Source: JAEXOD01 sp043805435 (lineage in GTDB: Bacteria > Bacteroidota > Ignavibacteria > Ignavibacteriales > Melioribacteraceae). From it: a stretch of 64,000 nucleotides of DNA. The position numbers and the translations under genes are program-made. The stretch spans positions 85,405 through 149,404 of the forward strand of contig JAZDHY010000032.1 of assembly GCA_043805435.1 (NCBI GenBank). Direction: 5' to 3'. This document shows positions 45,674 to 58,033 of the stretch, piece after piece. Under the pieces are notes generated by a model that was given only the letters and a program-made list of their open reading frames with translations, had not been told where the DNA came from and ran no database searches. How positions within the stretch are numbered: position 1 is the stretch's first letter; the number at the start of each line of letters is the position of its first letter.

Positions 45674-46246
45674 ATGATACAACATGGACCACATTCAACA
45701 CCAAAAGATATAGGCTGGATTGAAGTTATTGCCGGCTGTATGTTTAGCGGAAAAACAGAAGAATTAATTAGACGTCTCAGAAGAGCACAAATAGCAAAAT
45801 TAGACGTTAAAATTTTTAAGCCTCATATTGATATTAGATATTCATCCGATGAAATTGTTTCTCATTCGGCGCAGTCTCTTCCTTCTATATTAGTAAAAAC
45901 AGCTTCAGAAATATTAGAACTAGCCGAAGATGCTTCTGTAATTGGAATTGATGAAGCTCAATTTTTTTCTAATGATTTAGTTCAAGTTTGCGAAGAGCTT
46001 GCTAACAGAGGTAAAAGAGTTGTTGTAGCCGGACTTGATCAAGATTATAAAGGAATTCCTTTTGAACCAATGCCTCAATTACTTGCCGTTGCCGAATATA
46101 TTACTAAAACTTTAGCTATTTGTGTTGAATGCGGAAATCCGGCCGATAGAACACAAAGAAAAGTTGTTTCAAACGAACGAGTTCTTGTAGGTGCTTCCGA
46201 TCAATATGAAGCCAGATGTAGAAAATGTCACTATATTCCAGAATAA
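45674..46246 (+). CDS. tdk: Thymidine kinase, type II
   Basis: 190 residues. P-loop GCMFSGKTEEL near 16-26, a Walker-B/lid region (IGIDEAQFF near 93), YKGIPFEP and a zinc-binding group (CVECGNPA ... CRKCHY). The enzyme phosphorylates thymidine and deoxyuridine. Its start is 2 bases after the cdd stop, and its neighbours are salvage genes. Confidence 0.95.
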   Translation: MIQHGPHSTPKDIGWIEVIAGCMFSGKTEELIRRLRRAQIAKLDVKIFKPHIDIRYSSDEIVSHSAQSLPSILVKTASEILELAEDASVIGIDEAQFFSNDLVQVCEELANRGKRVVVAGLDQDYKGIPFEPMPQLLAVAEYITKTLAICVECGNPADRTQRKVVSNERVLVGASDQYEARCRKCHYIPE

Positions 46247-46260
46247 AATAGAGTAAAAAA

Positions 46261-47613
46261 ATGGACTTCATTTCGATAGGAAGAGGAATTTTTGGATTAA
46301 TTGTTTTACTTGGAATTGCATTTTTATTTTCAAATAATAAAAAGAAAATTGATTGGAAATTAGTTGGTTCCGGTATAACATTGCAATTTGTTTTTGCCAT
46401 ACTTATAATTAAGGGCGATGCACTTGGTAACTTTTTTGCTCCTTTTGCTTATCCTTTAATATTTTTTAGATGGGTAAGCAGCTTATTTGTTATGTTATTA
46501 AGCTTTACAACGGAAGGAGCTGTTTTTGTATTTGGGAATCTCGCAAAATCACCCGGAAGCGAAGGATCTATTGGTGTGTTTTTTGCTTTTCAGGTATTGC
46601 CAACCATTATATTTTTTGCCAGTATAACCTCAATACTTTATTACCTTGGCATTATGCAAAAAGTTGTTCAGGCTATGGCTTGGGTTATGTTAAGAATAAT
46701 GGGTACAAGCGGAGCTGAATCACTTTCGTGTACGGCAAATATTTTTATCGGCCAAACTGAAGCTCCCCTGATGGTTAAACCTTATATAAAAAACATGACT
46801 AATTCCGAGCTGCTAACTATTATGGTGGGCGGTATGGCAACAATAGCGGGCGGCGTTATGGCAGCTTATATTCAAATATTAGGACATTCTTATTCTGTTT
46901 TACACAACGTTCCACTCGAACAAGCCCAATTATTATTTGCAACACATTTAATAGGCGCAAGTTTTATGGCTGCACCGGCGGCGTTACTTATTTCTAAAAT
47001 TATCTATCCTGAAACAAACACGCCGGAAACTAAAGGCAAGGTTAAACTTGCAGTAGAAAAGAATTCTTCAAATGTTATTGAAGCTGCCGCTGCAGGAGCC
47101 GGAGACGGATTACATCTGGCTTTAAACGTTGCAGGAATGCTTATTGCATTTATTGCTTTAATTGCACTTGTTAATTATATGCTTCAAGGTATTGGTTATT
47201 ATACCGGATTAAATACAACTTTGATGCATAATTTTGGCCAGCCGTTAAATTTACAATTAATTTTGGGTTTTGTTTTTCAGCTTATCGCAATGGCAATTGG
47301 AGTTCCAACCGAGGCCGCTTTGCAATTTGGAAGTTTATTTGGAACAAAAATAGTACTTAATGAATTTGTGGCTTATGTGGATTTGGGTAATATGATTACC
47401 TTAAAACAAATTGTGAATCAAAAAGCAATATATATGGCCACGTATGCTTTATGCGGATTCGCAAATTTTAGTTCAATAGCAATTCAAATTGGCGGACTTT
47501 CGCCAATGGCGCCTAACAGACGAGCCGATATAGCTAAATTAGGGCTTAAAGCCGTTTTAGGTGGTTCTTTAGCAACATTAATGACTGCAACATTAGCCGG
47601 GATATTATTTTAA
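46261..47613 (+). CDS. nupC: Concentrative nucleoside transporter (NupC/CNT family)
   Basis: 450 residues with about 10 membrane helices. The CNT signature is present: CTANIFIGQTEAPLMV near 158-173 (the Q-T-E-A nucleoside site) and FQLIAMAIGVPTEAAL-F near 339. CNT proteins co-transport nucleosides with Na+ or H+. The gene is between tdk and the phosphorylase gene, with no gap longer than 15 bases. Substrate range (purine or pyrimidine) is not readable. Confidence 0.92.
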   Translation: MDFISIGRGIFGLIVLLGIAFLFSNNKKKIDWKLVGSGITLQFVFAILIIKGDALGNFFAPFAYPLIFFRWVSSLFVMLLSFTTEGAVFVFGNLAKSPGSEGSIGVFFAFQVLPTIIFFASITSILYYLGIMQKVVQAMAWVMLRIMGTSGAESLSCTANIFIGQTEAPLMVKPYIKNMTNSELLTIMVGGMATIAGGVMAAYIQILGHSYSVLHNVPLEQAQLLFATHLIGASFMAAPAALLISKIIYPETNTPETKGKVKLAVEKNSSNVIEAAAAGAGDGLHLALNVAGMLIAFIALIALVNYMLQGIGYYTGLNTTLMHNFGQPLNLQLILGFVFQLIAMAIGVPTEAALQFGSLFGTKIVLNEFVAYVDLGNMITLKQIVNQKAIYMATYALCGFANFSSIAIQIGGLSPMAPNRRADIAKLGLKAVLGGSLATLMTATLAGILF

Positions 47614-47615
47614 TT

Positions 47616-48437
47616 ATGATTAAATTTAACGAAAAATATAGTTTTTTACTTAAGCAAATTGAAAAGCTTGCACCTTTTAATCCTGAAATTGCTTTAATTT
47701 TAGGCAGCGGATTAGGCGATTTTGCCGATTCCCTCAATCCTGTTTTATCAATCCCCACAGATTCATTGGATAACTACCCTGTTTCCACTGTTCAGGGCCA
47801 TAAAGGATTTATTCATTTTGTACAATATCAAGGAAAAAATCTTCTTGTATTTCAAGGAAGAATTCATTTTTATGAAGGTTATTCAATAGAACAATGCTTA
47901 ATTCCTGTTCTTATTGCATCCCATTTGTCATGTAAATATTTATTACTTACAAATGCGGCCGGTGGTGTTAATCCAAGTTTTGTACCGGGTGATTTGATGC
48001 TTATTAATGAATTTTATACAATGAATCTGTATCCTGAACTTGGTTCATTTTTAAGAGTTTTAACATTGGAACAGAAGAATTTATTATTAAACCTTCCTTC
48101 AAAATATGTTAACGAAATTATTAAAGAAGCTGCAATTGATTCACAAATATTTATGAAAGAAGGTTCTTACTGGTTAGGAAAAGGACCAACTTACGAAACA
48201 CCTGCAGAAATTAAAATGATTGCCAATTTAGGTTTTGATGCGGTTGGAATGTCAACTGCCCACGAAGCTCTTTTTGCTGCAATAAACGGTATTGAAGTTG
48301 GTGCTATTTCGTGCATTACCAATCATGCAGCAGGTATTAAACCTCAAAAACTTTCACATCAGGAAGTAATTGAAACAGCGGATATGGTTAAACCGAAATT
48401 CGAAAAATTGATTAAAAAGATAATTGAAAAATTATAG
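47616..48437 (+). CDS. Purine nucleoside phosphorylase, trimeric (PunA/XapA type)
   Basis: 273 residues. Signature loops: LGSGLGDFAD near 29-38, GRIHFYEGY near 84, TNAAGGVNPSF near 113-123, GPTYETPAEI near 193 and VGMSTAHEA near 213, then ITNHAAGI. The Asn/Glu pattern is that of low-molecular-mass trimeric PNPs that cleave inosine/guanosine to bases and ribose 1-phosphate. This would feed hypoxanthine and guanine into the purine catabolic island encoded on the other side of the divergent promoter region. Confidence 0.92.
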   Translation: MIKFNEKYSFLLKQIEKLAPFNPEIALILGSGLGDFADSLNPVLSIPTDSLDNYPVSTVQGHKGFIHFVQYQGKNLLVFQGRIHFYEGYSIEQCLIPVLIASHLSCKYLLLTNAAGGVNPSFVPGDLMLINEFYTMNLYPELGSFLRVLTLEQKNLLLNLPSKYVNEIIKEAAIDSQIFMKEGSYWLGKGPTYETPAEIKMIANLGFDAVGMSTAHEALFAAINGIEVGAISCITNHAAGIKPQKLSHQEVIETADMVKPKFEKLIKKIIEKL

Positions 48438-48457
48438 TTAATTAATTAAAATAAGGT

Positions 48458-49372
48458 TTATTTGAAAATTTCTGTAAATATTTTATTCAACTCAGAATCA
48501 ATATTATTTGATAAAAGATTATGCGGAATTTTCAAATTTTCCAGTACTTTTTGAAATCTTTCAAAACCTTTTTCATTTCTTAATTCAACCCACTCAACTC
48601 CTCGGCTTTTTAATTGTTTTTTATTAGTATCAGAAAGTTTATCAGCGACAAATACTTTACTATCTCTTGCAATAACAGCGTCAGCACTTTCCGGATTCCC
48701 CTTACCCATTAACTTTACTTCACATTTATAATGATTTTGTTTTTCAATTAAATAGAAATCAATTTCTCTTTCAAAATCGGGTTTTTCAATAACTTTTCCT
48801 TGATAAATAAAAGAATAATTTGCTGAAGATACCCCAAATAATTTACACAGCACTACCATCAATGGTTTTTCGACTCTTTTACCTGCAGTGCTCCACAAAC
48901 CACCACGGAGTTCGGCGCGTTTTACAGCAAGCGAATTAATAACAATAAGACTTTCATTAATATTAAGATCCACACTAACATTATTAAATTTAATTGTTAA
49001 TTTTAGATCAATGTCCGGTTCGGAATTGATAAGTTCTTTGATTGATTTATATAGGAGGTCGTAATGATTATTTGAGGCCTCAATTACGATTTCTTTAGTC
49101 GAAGAATTAAACATATTATGAATCGTTTTCTTATTTAGACCTGCATTAATTGCAATTTCATTCGCTGGCAAAACTGGATTTAAGAATTCTTTTTTATACC
49201 AGTCAATTGTGATATCTTCTTGATTAAATTTTGCACCAATAATTTTTTTAAAGAACTCAAGAGAATATTGTAGGAATTCAGCATTAATTAAAGTTACAAT
49301 CTCAATTCTGTAATCTTCGCCATGAATTAGTTTTTTAATAATATTTTTTACAACACTATCAGTAAGGGTCAT
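48458..49372 (-). CDS. CfrBI-like type II restriction endonuclease
   Basis: 304 residues. Residues of a PD-(D/E)xK nuclease are visible: D205 (REIDFYL) and E218-x-K220 (KCEVKLMGKG), about 13 residues apart. The N-terminal half (NAEFLQYSLEFFKKI, DITIDWYKKEFLN) matches the CfrBI family as I recall it, which cuts CCWWGG. It overlaps its methyltransferase gene by 4 bases and is convergent with the PNP gene (20-base gap). The cut site is inference from family. Confidence 0.7.
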   Translation of the reverse strand: MTLTDSVVKNIIKKLIHGEDYRIEIVTLINAEFLQYSLEFFKKIIGAKFNQEDITIDWYKKEFLNPVLPANEIAINAGLNKKTIHNMFNSSTKEIVIEASNNHYDLLYKSIKELINSEPDIDLKLTIKFNNVSVDLNINESLIVINSLAVKRAELRGGLWSTAGKRVEKPLMVVLCKLFGVSSANYSFIYQGKVIEKPDFEREIDFYLIEKQNHYKCEVKLMGKGNPESADAVIARDSKVFVADKLSDTNKKQLKSRGVEWVELRNEKGFERFQKVLENLKIPHNLLSNNIDSELNKIFTEIFK

Positions 49373-50760
49373 ACTATTGTCTCTTTAAATTGTTCATAGG
49401 TTAAAAACTTTGTTTTCTTTTCGTCAATAATAATATCTTTTTGCATAAAAGTTTTCATATATTCAAAATATTTAGGTTCTTGTTCTGTCAAAAAGAAATA
49501 TCTCCCTAAACTTTTGGCTGTCCTTCCTAAAGTTCCGCTTCCACCAAACGGATCGAAGACAATATCATTTTTAAAAGAATAATACTCAACAACACGTTTA
49601 CATAATTCATATGGAAAAACTGCTGAATGAATTTTATCAAATTTAGGATCTATTTTCCAAACATTTGTCGTTTCAAAACCATCAGAAACTTTGCTTTCAT
49701 TTATAACCTTATTATCATATTGACGCATATTCCAATCTAGTAATTTCTCAGTACTTTTTCGGTAGACCATTAAATATTCAGTAATAGAATTAGGTTTATA
49801 CGCCAGGGGTTTTCGATGCTGTTGAAAACCTCCAATTCTATTTTTTACACTATATTCAGGTTTCATCCAAACAATGTCATCAATAAATTCCCATCCCATT
49901 TGTACTAAATAATGATGCAAATCAAAAGGAATAGGATAACGTTTACTTGAATGAGCTCGACTAATTCTAGGAATTATTATTGGTGAAGTATTTACGATTA
50001 AAAATCTCCCCTCTTTTGTCACTCTATAGGTTTCCAAAAAAACATCCTCCAAAAACTTTAGATATGCATCATAACTTGGATAAATTGAATAATCACGAGC
50101 ATTATAGTATGGTGGAGAAGTAAAAGTAAGATGGATGCTTTCTTCAGGTATTATTCTTAGTACTTCCCTAACATCTGCATTCACAACCACATTTTTAAGA
50201 TATTTATAAGTCTCAGAATGAGGAAGAATATTAGCGTTTGATTTTGAATTTGCAAAATACTCTTTATAAATTACAGTTCTAACAATTTCATTTTCGTGAT
50301 TTATTAGACTTTTTAATCTTTTATCTATTTCTTCTCGCCCTTTAAATATCAGAAGTCCTCTGATAACTTGACAAACGATTTTTGGATCAGCATCTTCTAA
50401 CAATTCAAAAAGAATACTTTTATTTTCCGGAAGCCGCATTCTACCAATTGCAGAAACCGCTTCTCTTCGTACATTTGTATCTTTTTCGTTTAATGCAAAA
50501 TCTTTTAATATTTGTATATATTTTTCATGTGTAAGTTTACCAATATTTTTTATGGCCAACTCTCTCACTTTGGGGTATTTTGATTTAGTAAGTTCAATCA
50601 ACCATCCAGCACTAAAATTAGAAGGTAAATGCCCAAGGTTTTCCAATATAAAAACCAAATTTCCAGCATTTGAATAATTACTTAAAACTAATTTTTCAAA
50701 TGAACCGTTTCCATTAATCTTTAAATCTCTAATATATTCTTTTGTTAACATAATATTCAT
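49369..50760 (-). CDS. DNA methyltransferase with N-terminal HEAT-like repeats, partner of the CfrBI-like nuclease
   Basis: 463 residues. Residues about 35-165 form helical pairs of HEAT type (VRELAIKNIGKL, VRREAVSAIGRM, IVRTVIYKEYF). The catalytic part follows in beta-class order: SPPYY (215-219) first, then FDPFGGSGT (402-410), the AdoMet site, near the C-terminus. SPPY is typical of N4-cytosine methyltransferases, which fits a CfrBI-type C-rich site. The start has an in-frame ATG three codons in, so the exact N-terminus is uncertain. The HEAT fusion is unusual for a cognate methylase. Confidence 0.78.
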   Translation of the reverse strand: MNIMLTKEYIRDLKINGNGSFEKLVLSNYSNAGNLVFILENLGHLPSNFSAGWLIELTKSKYPKVRELAIKNIGKLTHEKYIQILKDFALNEKDTNVRREAVSAIGRMRLPENKSILFELLEDADPKIVCQVIRGLLIFKGREEIDKRLKSLINHENEIVRTVIYKEYFANSKSNANILPHSETYKYLKNVVVNADVREVLRIIPEESIHLTFTSPPYYNARDYSIYPSYDAYLKFLEDVFLETYRVTKEGRFLIVNTSPIIIPRISRAHSSKRYPIPFDLHHYLVQMGWEFIDDIVWMKPEYSVKNRIGGFQQHRKPLAYKPNSITEYLMVYRKSTEKLLDWNMRQYDNKVINESKVSDGFETTNVWKIDPKFDKIHSAVFPYELCKRVVEYYSFKNDIVFDPFGGSGTLGRTAKSLGRYFFLTEQEPKYFEYMKTFMQKDIIIDEKKTKFLTYEQFKETIV

Positions 50761-50827
50761 TTTATAATAAAGTTATAATATAGAAAAAATTATTCAGAAA
50801 AACTGCGTTAAAAAAATAATTTTTACT

Positions 50828-51526
50828 TTAATTTTCAAATACTTTATTTAATAAGCTTGCACTAACAATGCAGGCTGTTTCACTGCGTAATCTGTTTAAT
50901 GACAGTTGTAATTTATTAGATTCAGTAAATTTTCCATATTCTCTGTTAGAAAACCCGCCTTCAGGGCCAATTATTAAATTATATTGTTCATTATTATTAT
51001 TAACTTTTAATTCATAAAAAAAGTCATAAAGGCTTTTTGAGCTGCTTTGATCCAATAAAACCGTATTATTATTACTTTTATAATTATTAAGTGCATCTAA
51101 AAAATCAATTTTGGGAAGAAAAGATCTTAAAGATTGTTTCATTGCTGCAAGAATAATTTTTTCCAATCTTTCTTTTTTAAATCCTTTGGAAAAGGTTCTA
51201 TCGGAGTTATATACAACAAAATTAATAATACCCAATTCAACACATTTTTCAAGCGCAAATTCAAATCTATCACTATTTTTTAGGTTTGGGATGTAAAGTG
51301 TAATATTTGAAAGCAAATTATTGTATTTTTTAATTTCTAAAATATCTAATTCAGCAAACTCTTTATTAATCCTTTCAATTTTTGATTTGTAAATATTTCC
51401 TTCACCATCAGTAGAAAAAAGTTCATCATTTACATTGTTGCGCATAACTTTAAACGCATGCAAAAACTCATCCCCGCTTAAACTAATACTTTTATTTGTA
51501 ACATATTTAGGCGGTGTATAATACAA
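50828..51526 (-). CDS. rsmE: 16S rRNA m3U1498 methyltransferase (RsmE)
   Basis: The frame is open to 51610, but that stretch overlaps the upstream barrel gene. I chose TTG at 51526 (start Met-Tyr-Tyr-Thr-Pro-Pro, 232 residues), the usual RsmE start; no strong ribosome site is seen, so the N-terminus is uncertain. SPOUT motifs are present: LIGPEGGFSNREY (AdoMet knot) and LNRLRSETACIVSASLL at the end. The N-terminal PUA-like part has HAFKVMR near 28. It methylates U1498 of 16S rRNA. It follows an Omp85-like gene (8-base gap from its stop). Confidence 0.9.
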   Translation of the reverse strand: MYYTPPKYVTNKSISLSGDEFLHAFKVMRNNVNDELFSTDGEGNIYKSKIERINKEFAELDILEIKKYNNLLSNITLYIPNLKNSDRFEFALEKCVELGIINFVVYNSDRTFSKGFKKERLEKIILAAMKQSLRSFLPKIDFLDALNNYKSNNNTVLLDQSSSKSLYDFFYELKVNNNNEQYNLIIGPEGGFSNREYGKFTESNKLQLSLNRLRSETACIVSASLLNKVFEN

Positions 51527-51533
51527 TTCAACG

Positions 51534-52868
51534 TTAGAAAGAAAATCCTGTTCCAAGTATAAACTCACTCTTTTTATATTTATTAAAAGCATACTCAAAT
51601 CTAATAGCATTAAAAGGTAAAACTAATATTGTCATCCCAACACCATAACCTGCATCAAAATTTGGAATTTTTATTCTATCACCATTATTATAAATAATTC
51701 CGGCATCGGCAAAGCTGCTTAAATATATACCAACTCGTGCAGAGGTTAATTTTTTTGGTAATAATGGTAAATCTAAACTAATATTCCAGTTTTTCACAAC
51801 CGGATAAACTAGCTCAACAGAAGACAATATAGAGTTATTCCCCTCTCTAAGATCGTTTTTATGTCCGCGCACATATTCTCCGTTTCCCAAGTATGATTGA
51901 TCGTAAAACGGAATATTTTCACCAAAAGTATGTCTGTATGTTCCTCTCCACTTTAATATAAAATTTGATATAACATTTTGATATTGCCTGTAATCAGCAT
52001 ATAAAATGTTATAACTTATATTTTTTATGCCAAAACCAAAATGAGTTAACGAAGCTGAGCCATAAATGCCTGATCCGGCAAATTGCTTCAAATCTCTTGT
52101 ATCACGAACATAACTTAATCCGGCCGAAAAAACTCTGTCAATTGAGGAATTACTTGCCAAAATATTTTTATTAATATCTGCGGGAGCGTCTAAATACTTA
52201 AATCCGAAAATAGAATACACCGTGTTAAACGGATTAAGTCTTTTTCCAAAAATAAAATCTACTTTTCTGTATTTATAAGAGAACTCTTCTCCATACATTT
52301 TTTCTGCAATTTTACTTTTATTTAAAATTGTTTGATAAGTTAATGCTGTACTAAAACTAATATCCCAAGACTCGATAATCAAAGGATTATAATATTCAAC
52401 ATAATATGTAGGGTCGTAACCAAGTGAAATTTTAGTTTTTATCTCTTCGTTCCTGCCTCTAAAATTTTTATATGTTATATATAATCCATACGAAGATCTG
52501 GATAAATCTTTATCACGCAATTGAACAAAAGGAATTGGGTAAATATACCAGCTTTCTTCAACATGAATAACTAAATTATTTTTTTCAGGATTTTGTTGTT
52601 TATTAAAATATAAAATAACTTTATTAAACAAACCCAAACTAAACACTCTTTCCGAATTGTAATCAACAGTTGCTCCCGAAACCAGATCACCGGGTTTAAT
52701 TGTTAATTCTCTAAAAATTACAAAATCCTTTGTTATATTATTACCCTCAATTAAAATCGAATCGACTTTTAAAACGGCATTTTTTGAAAGAATCAACGAA
52801 TCACTTTGGGCATAATTATTAATATATAATAATCCCAAAATAATAACAAAAATTATTTTTTTTATCAT
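51534..52868 (-). CDS. Omp85/TamA-like outer-membrane barrel protein with one POTRA domain
   Basis: 444 residues with a signal peptide ending NNYAQ. A single POTRA-like domain (about 33-110, VDSILIEGNNITKDFVIFREL ... ERVFSLGLFNKVIL) is followed by a short beta-barrel (about 150-444) ending in Phe (GTGFSF), the outer-membrane assembly signal. The FxRG/VRGxxx motif region reads EYVRGHKNDLREGN near 330. Omp85-family proteins insert or export proteins or lipids; the one-POTRA type is smaller than BamA, which has five. Its exact task is unknown. Confidence 0.75.
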   Translation of the reverse strand: MIKKIIFVIILGLLYINNYAQSDSLILSKNAVLKVDSILIEGNNITKDFVIFRELTIKPGDLVSGATVDYNSERVFSLGLFNKVILYFNKQQNPEKNNLVIHVEESWYIYPIPFVQLRDKDLSRSSYGLYITYKNFRGRNEEIKTKISLGYDPTYYVEYYNPLIIESWDISFSTALTYQTILNKSKIAEKMYGEEFSYKYRKVDFIFGKRLNPFNTVYSIFGFKYLDAPADINKNILASNSSIDRVFSAGLSYVRDTRDLKQFAGSGIYGSASLTHFGFGIKNISYNILYADYRQYQNVISNFILKWRGTYRHTFGENIPFYDQSYLGNGEYVRGHKNDLREGNNSILSSVELVYPVVKNWNISLDLPLLPKKLTSARVGIYLSSFADAGIIYNNGDRIKIPNFDAGYGVGMTILVLPFNAIRFEYAFNKYKKSEFILGTGFSF

Positions 52869-52893
52869 TTAATCCTAAATGAAGAATGGTAAA

Positions 52894-53313
52894 TTAATTA
52901 AATACCTTGCATAAATTATAATACACGGCAATACACATATCCTGAAAAACTTTAGTTCCAGCCTCAATAATCGGTTTAACTGCATTATCATTTTTAATGC
53001 CCTGCTGCAGCCAAAGGACAACGGGTTTGGTTTTTAACACATCATCAACTAGTTCAGGAATATCTGCTGATCTGCGAAATACATCAACAATATCAATTTG
53101 AAAAGGAATATCGGTTAATTTTGGAAATACTTCAATACCATTAATAACCCCTCTGCCGATATTTGGATTAACGCCATATACCGCATAACCTTTAGAGACT
53201 AAAAAATCAGCAATTTGTCTGCTGGTTTTGTCCGAATTTTTAGAAAATCCAAGAACCGCTATTGTTTTAGCGGTTCTAAAAATTTTGTTTATTTCTATTA
53301 ATTGTGCATCCAT
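52894..53313 (-). CDS. CoA-binding domain protein (YccU-like)
   Basis: 139 residues, a single Rossmann fold. Motifs: IAVLGFSKNSDKTS near 18-31, GVNPNIG near 47 and WLQQGIKND near 101. It matches the CoA_binding_2 family, small proteins related to succinyl-CoA synthetase alpha; the biological role is unknown. It is 9 bases downstream of gcvP and probably co-transcribed. Confidence 0.88.
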   Translation of the reverse strand: MDAQLIEINKIFRTAKTIAVLGFSKNSDKTSRQIADFLVSKGYAVYGVNPNIGRGVINGIEVFPKLTDIPFQIDIVDVFRRSADIPELVDDVLKTKPVVLWLQQGIKNDNAVKPIIEAGTKVFQDMCIAVYYNLCKVFN

Positions 53314-53322
53314 ATAATATAT

Positions 53323-56190
<2,868 letters not shown>

Positions 56191-56257
56191 TATTTTCTCT
56201 TTTAGTTTTACTAATTTGGTAAATTTATTTATCCATTATTTTATTTTTACAGCTTTT

Positions 56258-56746
56258 TTAATACTCTAAATTTTTATTTTTGCTAAGCGATTCGTCAGCA
56301 ATGGTTTCTTTATAGGTTTTTAACTTTGTTGTTAATATTTCGTCATTAAGGGCTAATATTTTTACAGCAAGTAATCCGGCGTTTTTTGACTGCCCAATAC
56401 CAACAGTAGCAACCGGAACACCTGCCGGCATCTGTACTATCGATAAAAGAGAATCCAGCCCATTTAAGGCTTTACTTTGAACAGGTACACCAATTACAGG
56501 TAATATTGTGTGTGCTGCCGTCATACCCGGTAAATGGGCTGCACCACCTGCTCCGGCAATTATTACTTTGACACCTCGATATAATGCGGTTTTTGCATAT
56601 TCTGCCATATAATCGGGTGTTCTGTGGGCAGAAACAATTTTTACTTCAAACTTTACATCAAATTCTCTGCAAATATCTATAGCCCCCTGCATAGTGGGAA
56701 GATCCGAATCACTTCCCATAATAATACCAACTAAAGCTCTATCCAT
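56258..56746 (-). CDS. purE: N5-carboxyaminoimidazole ribonucleotide mutase
   Basis: 162 residues. The phosphate/CAIR loop GSDSDLPTM is near 11 and the catalytic histidine region SAHRTPD near 43. The GAGGAAHLPG stretch near 75 is typical of class I PurE. It moves the carboxylate in de novo purine synthesis. It follows purK by 11 bases. Confidence 0.95.
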   Translation of the reverse strand: MDRALVGIIMGSDSDLPTMQGAIDICREFDVKFEVKIVSAHRTPDYMAEYAKTALYRGVKVIIAGAGGAAHLPGMTAAHTILPVIGVPVQSKALNGLDSLLSIVQMPAGVPVATVGIGQSKNAGLLAVKILALNDEILTTKLKTYKETIADESLSKNKNLEY

Positions 56747-56757
56747 TTTAATTTTTC

Positions 56758-57897
56758 CTATATCATTGCAATTTTTTCAATTTTTTCGGCACGATTTAAT
56801 ATGTCATCCAAATTGTTTCCGGTTATCGTAATGTGCCCCATTTTTCGTCCCATTCTGGAATCCTCTTTTGCATAAATATGTAAGTGTAAATCGGGTTCTT
56901 TAAGAACATCTGAATAATTTTCTAAATTTCCTTTCCCGTTTTTTTTACCCAACAAATTTATCATAACAGCATAAGGTTTTATAAGCGAAGTATCTCCTAA
57001 AGGCAAATCTAACACAGCGCGCACATGGTTTTCAAATTGTGATGTTACACAAGCATCCATAGTATAATGCCCCGAATTATGAGGTCTTGGTGCTAATTCA
57101 TTAATTAATATTTTATTATCAGTTGTTAAAAACATTTCAACCGCAAATATTCCGTGTCCATTAACTGCATTAATACTTTTAATTGCTATTTTATTGGCTT
57201 CATCAATAATTTTTTCATCAATTGCTGCAGGAGCAATAACTTTTTTACAAATATTATTTTCTTGAATAGTTTCAACAATAGGATAGGTTATTGTTTGATA
57301 AGAATTTTTAACTACTAAAACGGCTAATTCTTTAGTAAAATTAACAAATTTTTCAGCATATAACGAATTATGCCTTTTAATCAGTTTATCATAACTTTCA
57401 ATAAAATCATTTTCATTATAAATTACTGCATTGCCATATCCGTCATAACCAAGTTTTTTAGATTTTAATACAAAAGGCAATCCAAGTTTTTCAGCAGTCA
57501 TTGAAAATTCAGCTATAGAATTCACTTCAACAAATTCCGGCAAAGGCAAATTTGCGGCTTTTAATATGCTTTTTTGAATAAATTTATCCTGTATTAACGC
57601 AATGGTTTTTGATGATGGTAAAACAACTTTGCCAAGATTTTCTAAAAATAATAACCTGTTAGAATCAATAAATTCGCTTTCAAGTGTAATGATATCACAA
57701 CTTGAGGCAAACTCACCCATAATTTTATCGTCATTTACCCAGCCTTCAAAATCATTTTTAGTCATCATTCCGGCAGGAGAATTTAAGTTCTTTTCTAAAA
57801 TACTAATATCAAATCCTAATCTAAATGCATAATAAGCAGACATCTTTGCTAATTGTCCGCCTCCTAAAATACCAATTCTTCTATATTCTTTTTCCAT
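56758..57897 (-). CDS. purK: 5-(carboxyamino)imidazole ribonucleotide synthase
   Basis: 379 residues, ATP-grasp fold. N-terminal IGILGGGQLAKM near 7-18, the ATP-binding LPFVLKSKKLGYDGYGN near 139-155, and metal/substrate stretch NELAPRPHNSGHYTMDAC near 266-283. It carboxylates AIR with bicarbonate and ATP, feeding PurE directly downstream. Confidence 0.95.
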   Translation of the reverse strand: MEKEYRRIGILGGGQLAKMSAYYAFRLGFDISILEKNLNSPAGMMTKNDFEGWVNDDKIMGEFASSCDIITLESEFIDSNRLLFLENLGKVVLPSSKTIALIQDKFIQKSILKAANLPLPEFVEVNSIAEFSMTAEKLGLPFVLKSKKLGYDGYGNAVIYNENDFIESYDKLIKRHNSLYAEKFVNFTKELAVLVVKNSYQTITYPIVETIQENNICKKVIAPAAIDEKIIDEANKIAIKSINAVNGHGIFAVEMFLTTDNKILINELAPRPHNSGHYTMDACVTSQFENHVRAVLDLPLGDTSLIKPYAVMINLLGKKNGKGNLENYSDVLKEPDLHLHIYAKEDSRMGRKMGHITITGNNLDDILNRAEKIEKIAMI

Positions 57898-57966
57898 AAG
57901 TCCTAAAATATTTAATATTAAATTTAACTATAATTGTTGTGATTATAAAGGTGGGTCATAATAAAA

Positions 57967-58012
57967 AAAAGCGAAGATGAGAAATTAATTAAAAAAACTC
58001 ATCTTCGCTTTT
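57967..58012 (-). terminator. Intrinsic terminator of the DUF2807 gene
   Basis: A 15-base-pair stem (57967-57981 with 57998-58012) around a 16-base A/T-rich loop, with a T-rich tract on the leftward transcript (complement of the A-run at 57962-57970). It lies 21 bases after the stop of the DUF2807 gene and just upstream of purK. Confidence 0.75.
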
Positions 58013-58033
58013 GGTAGTCGCGTATATAAAATG

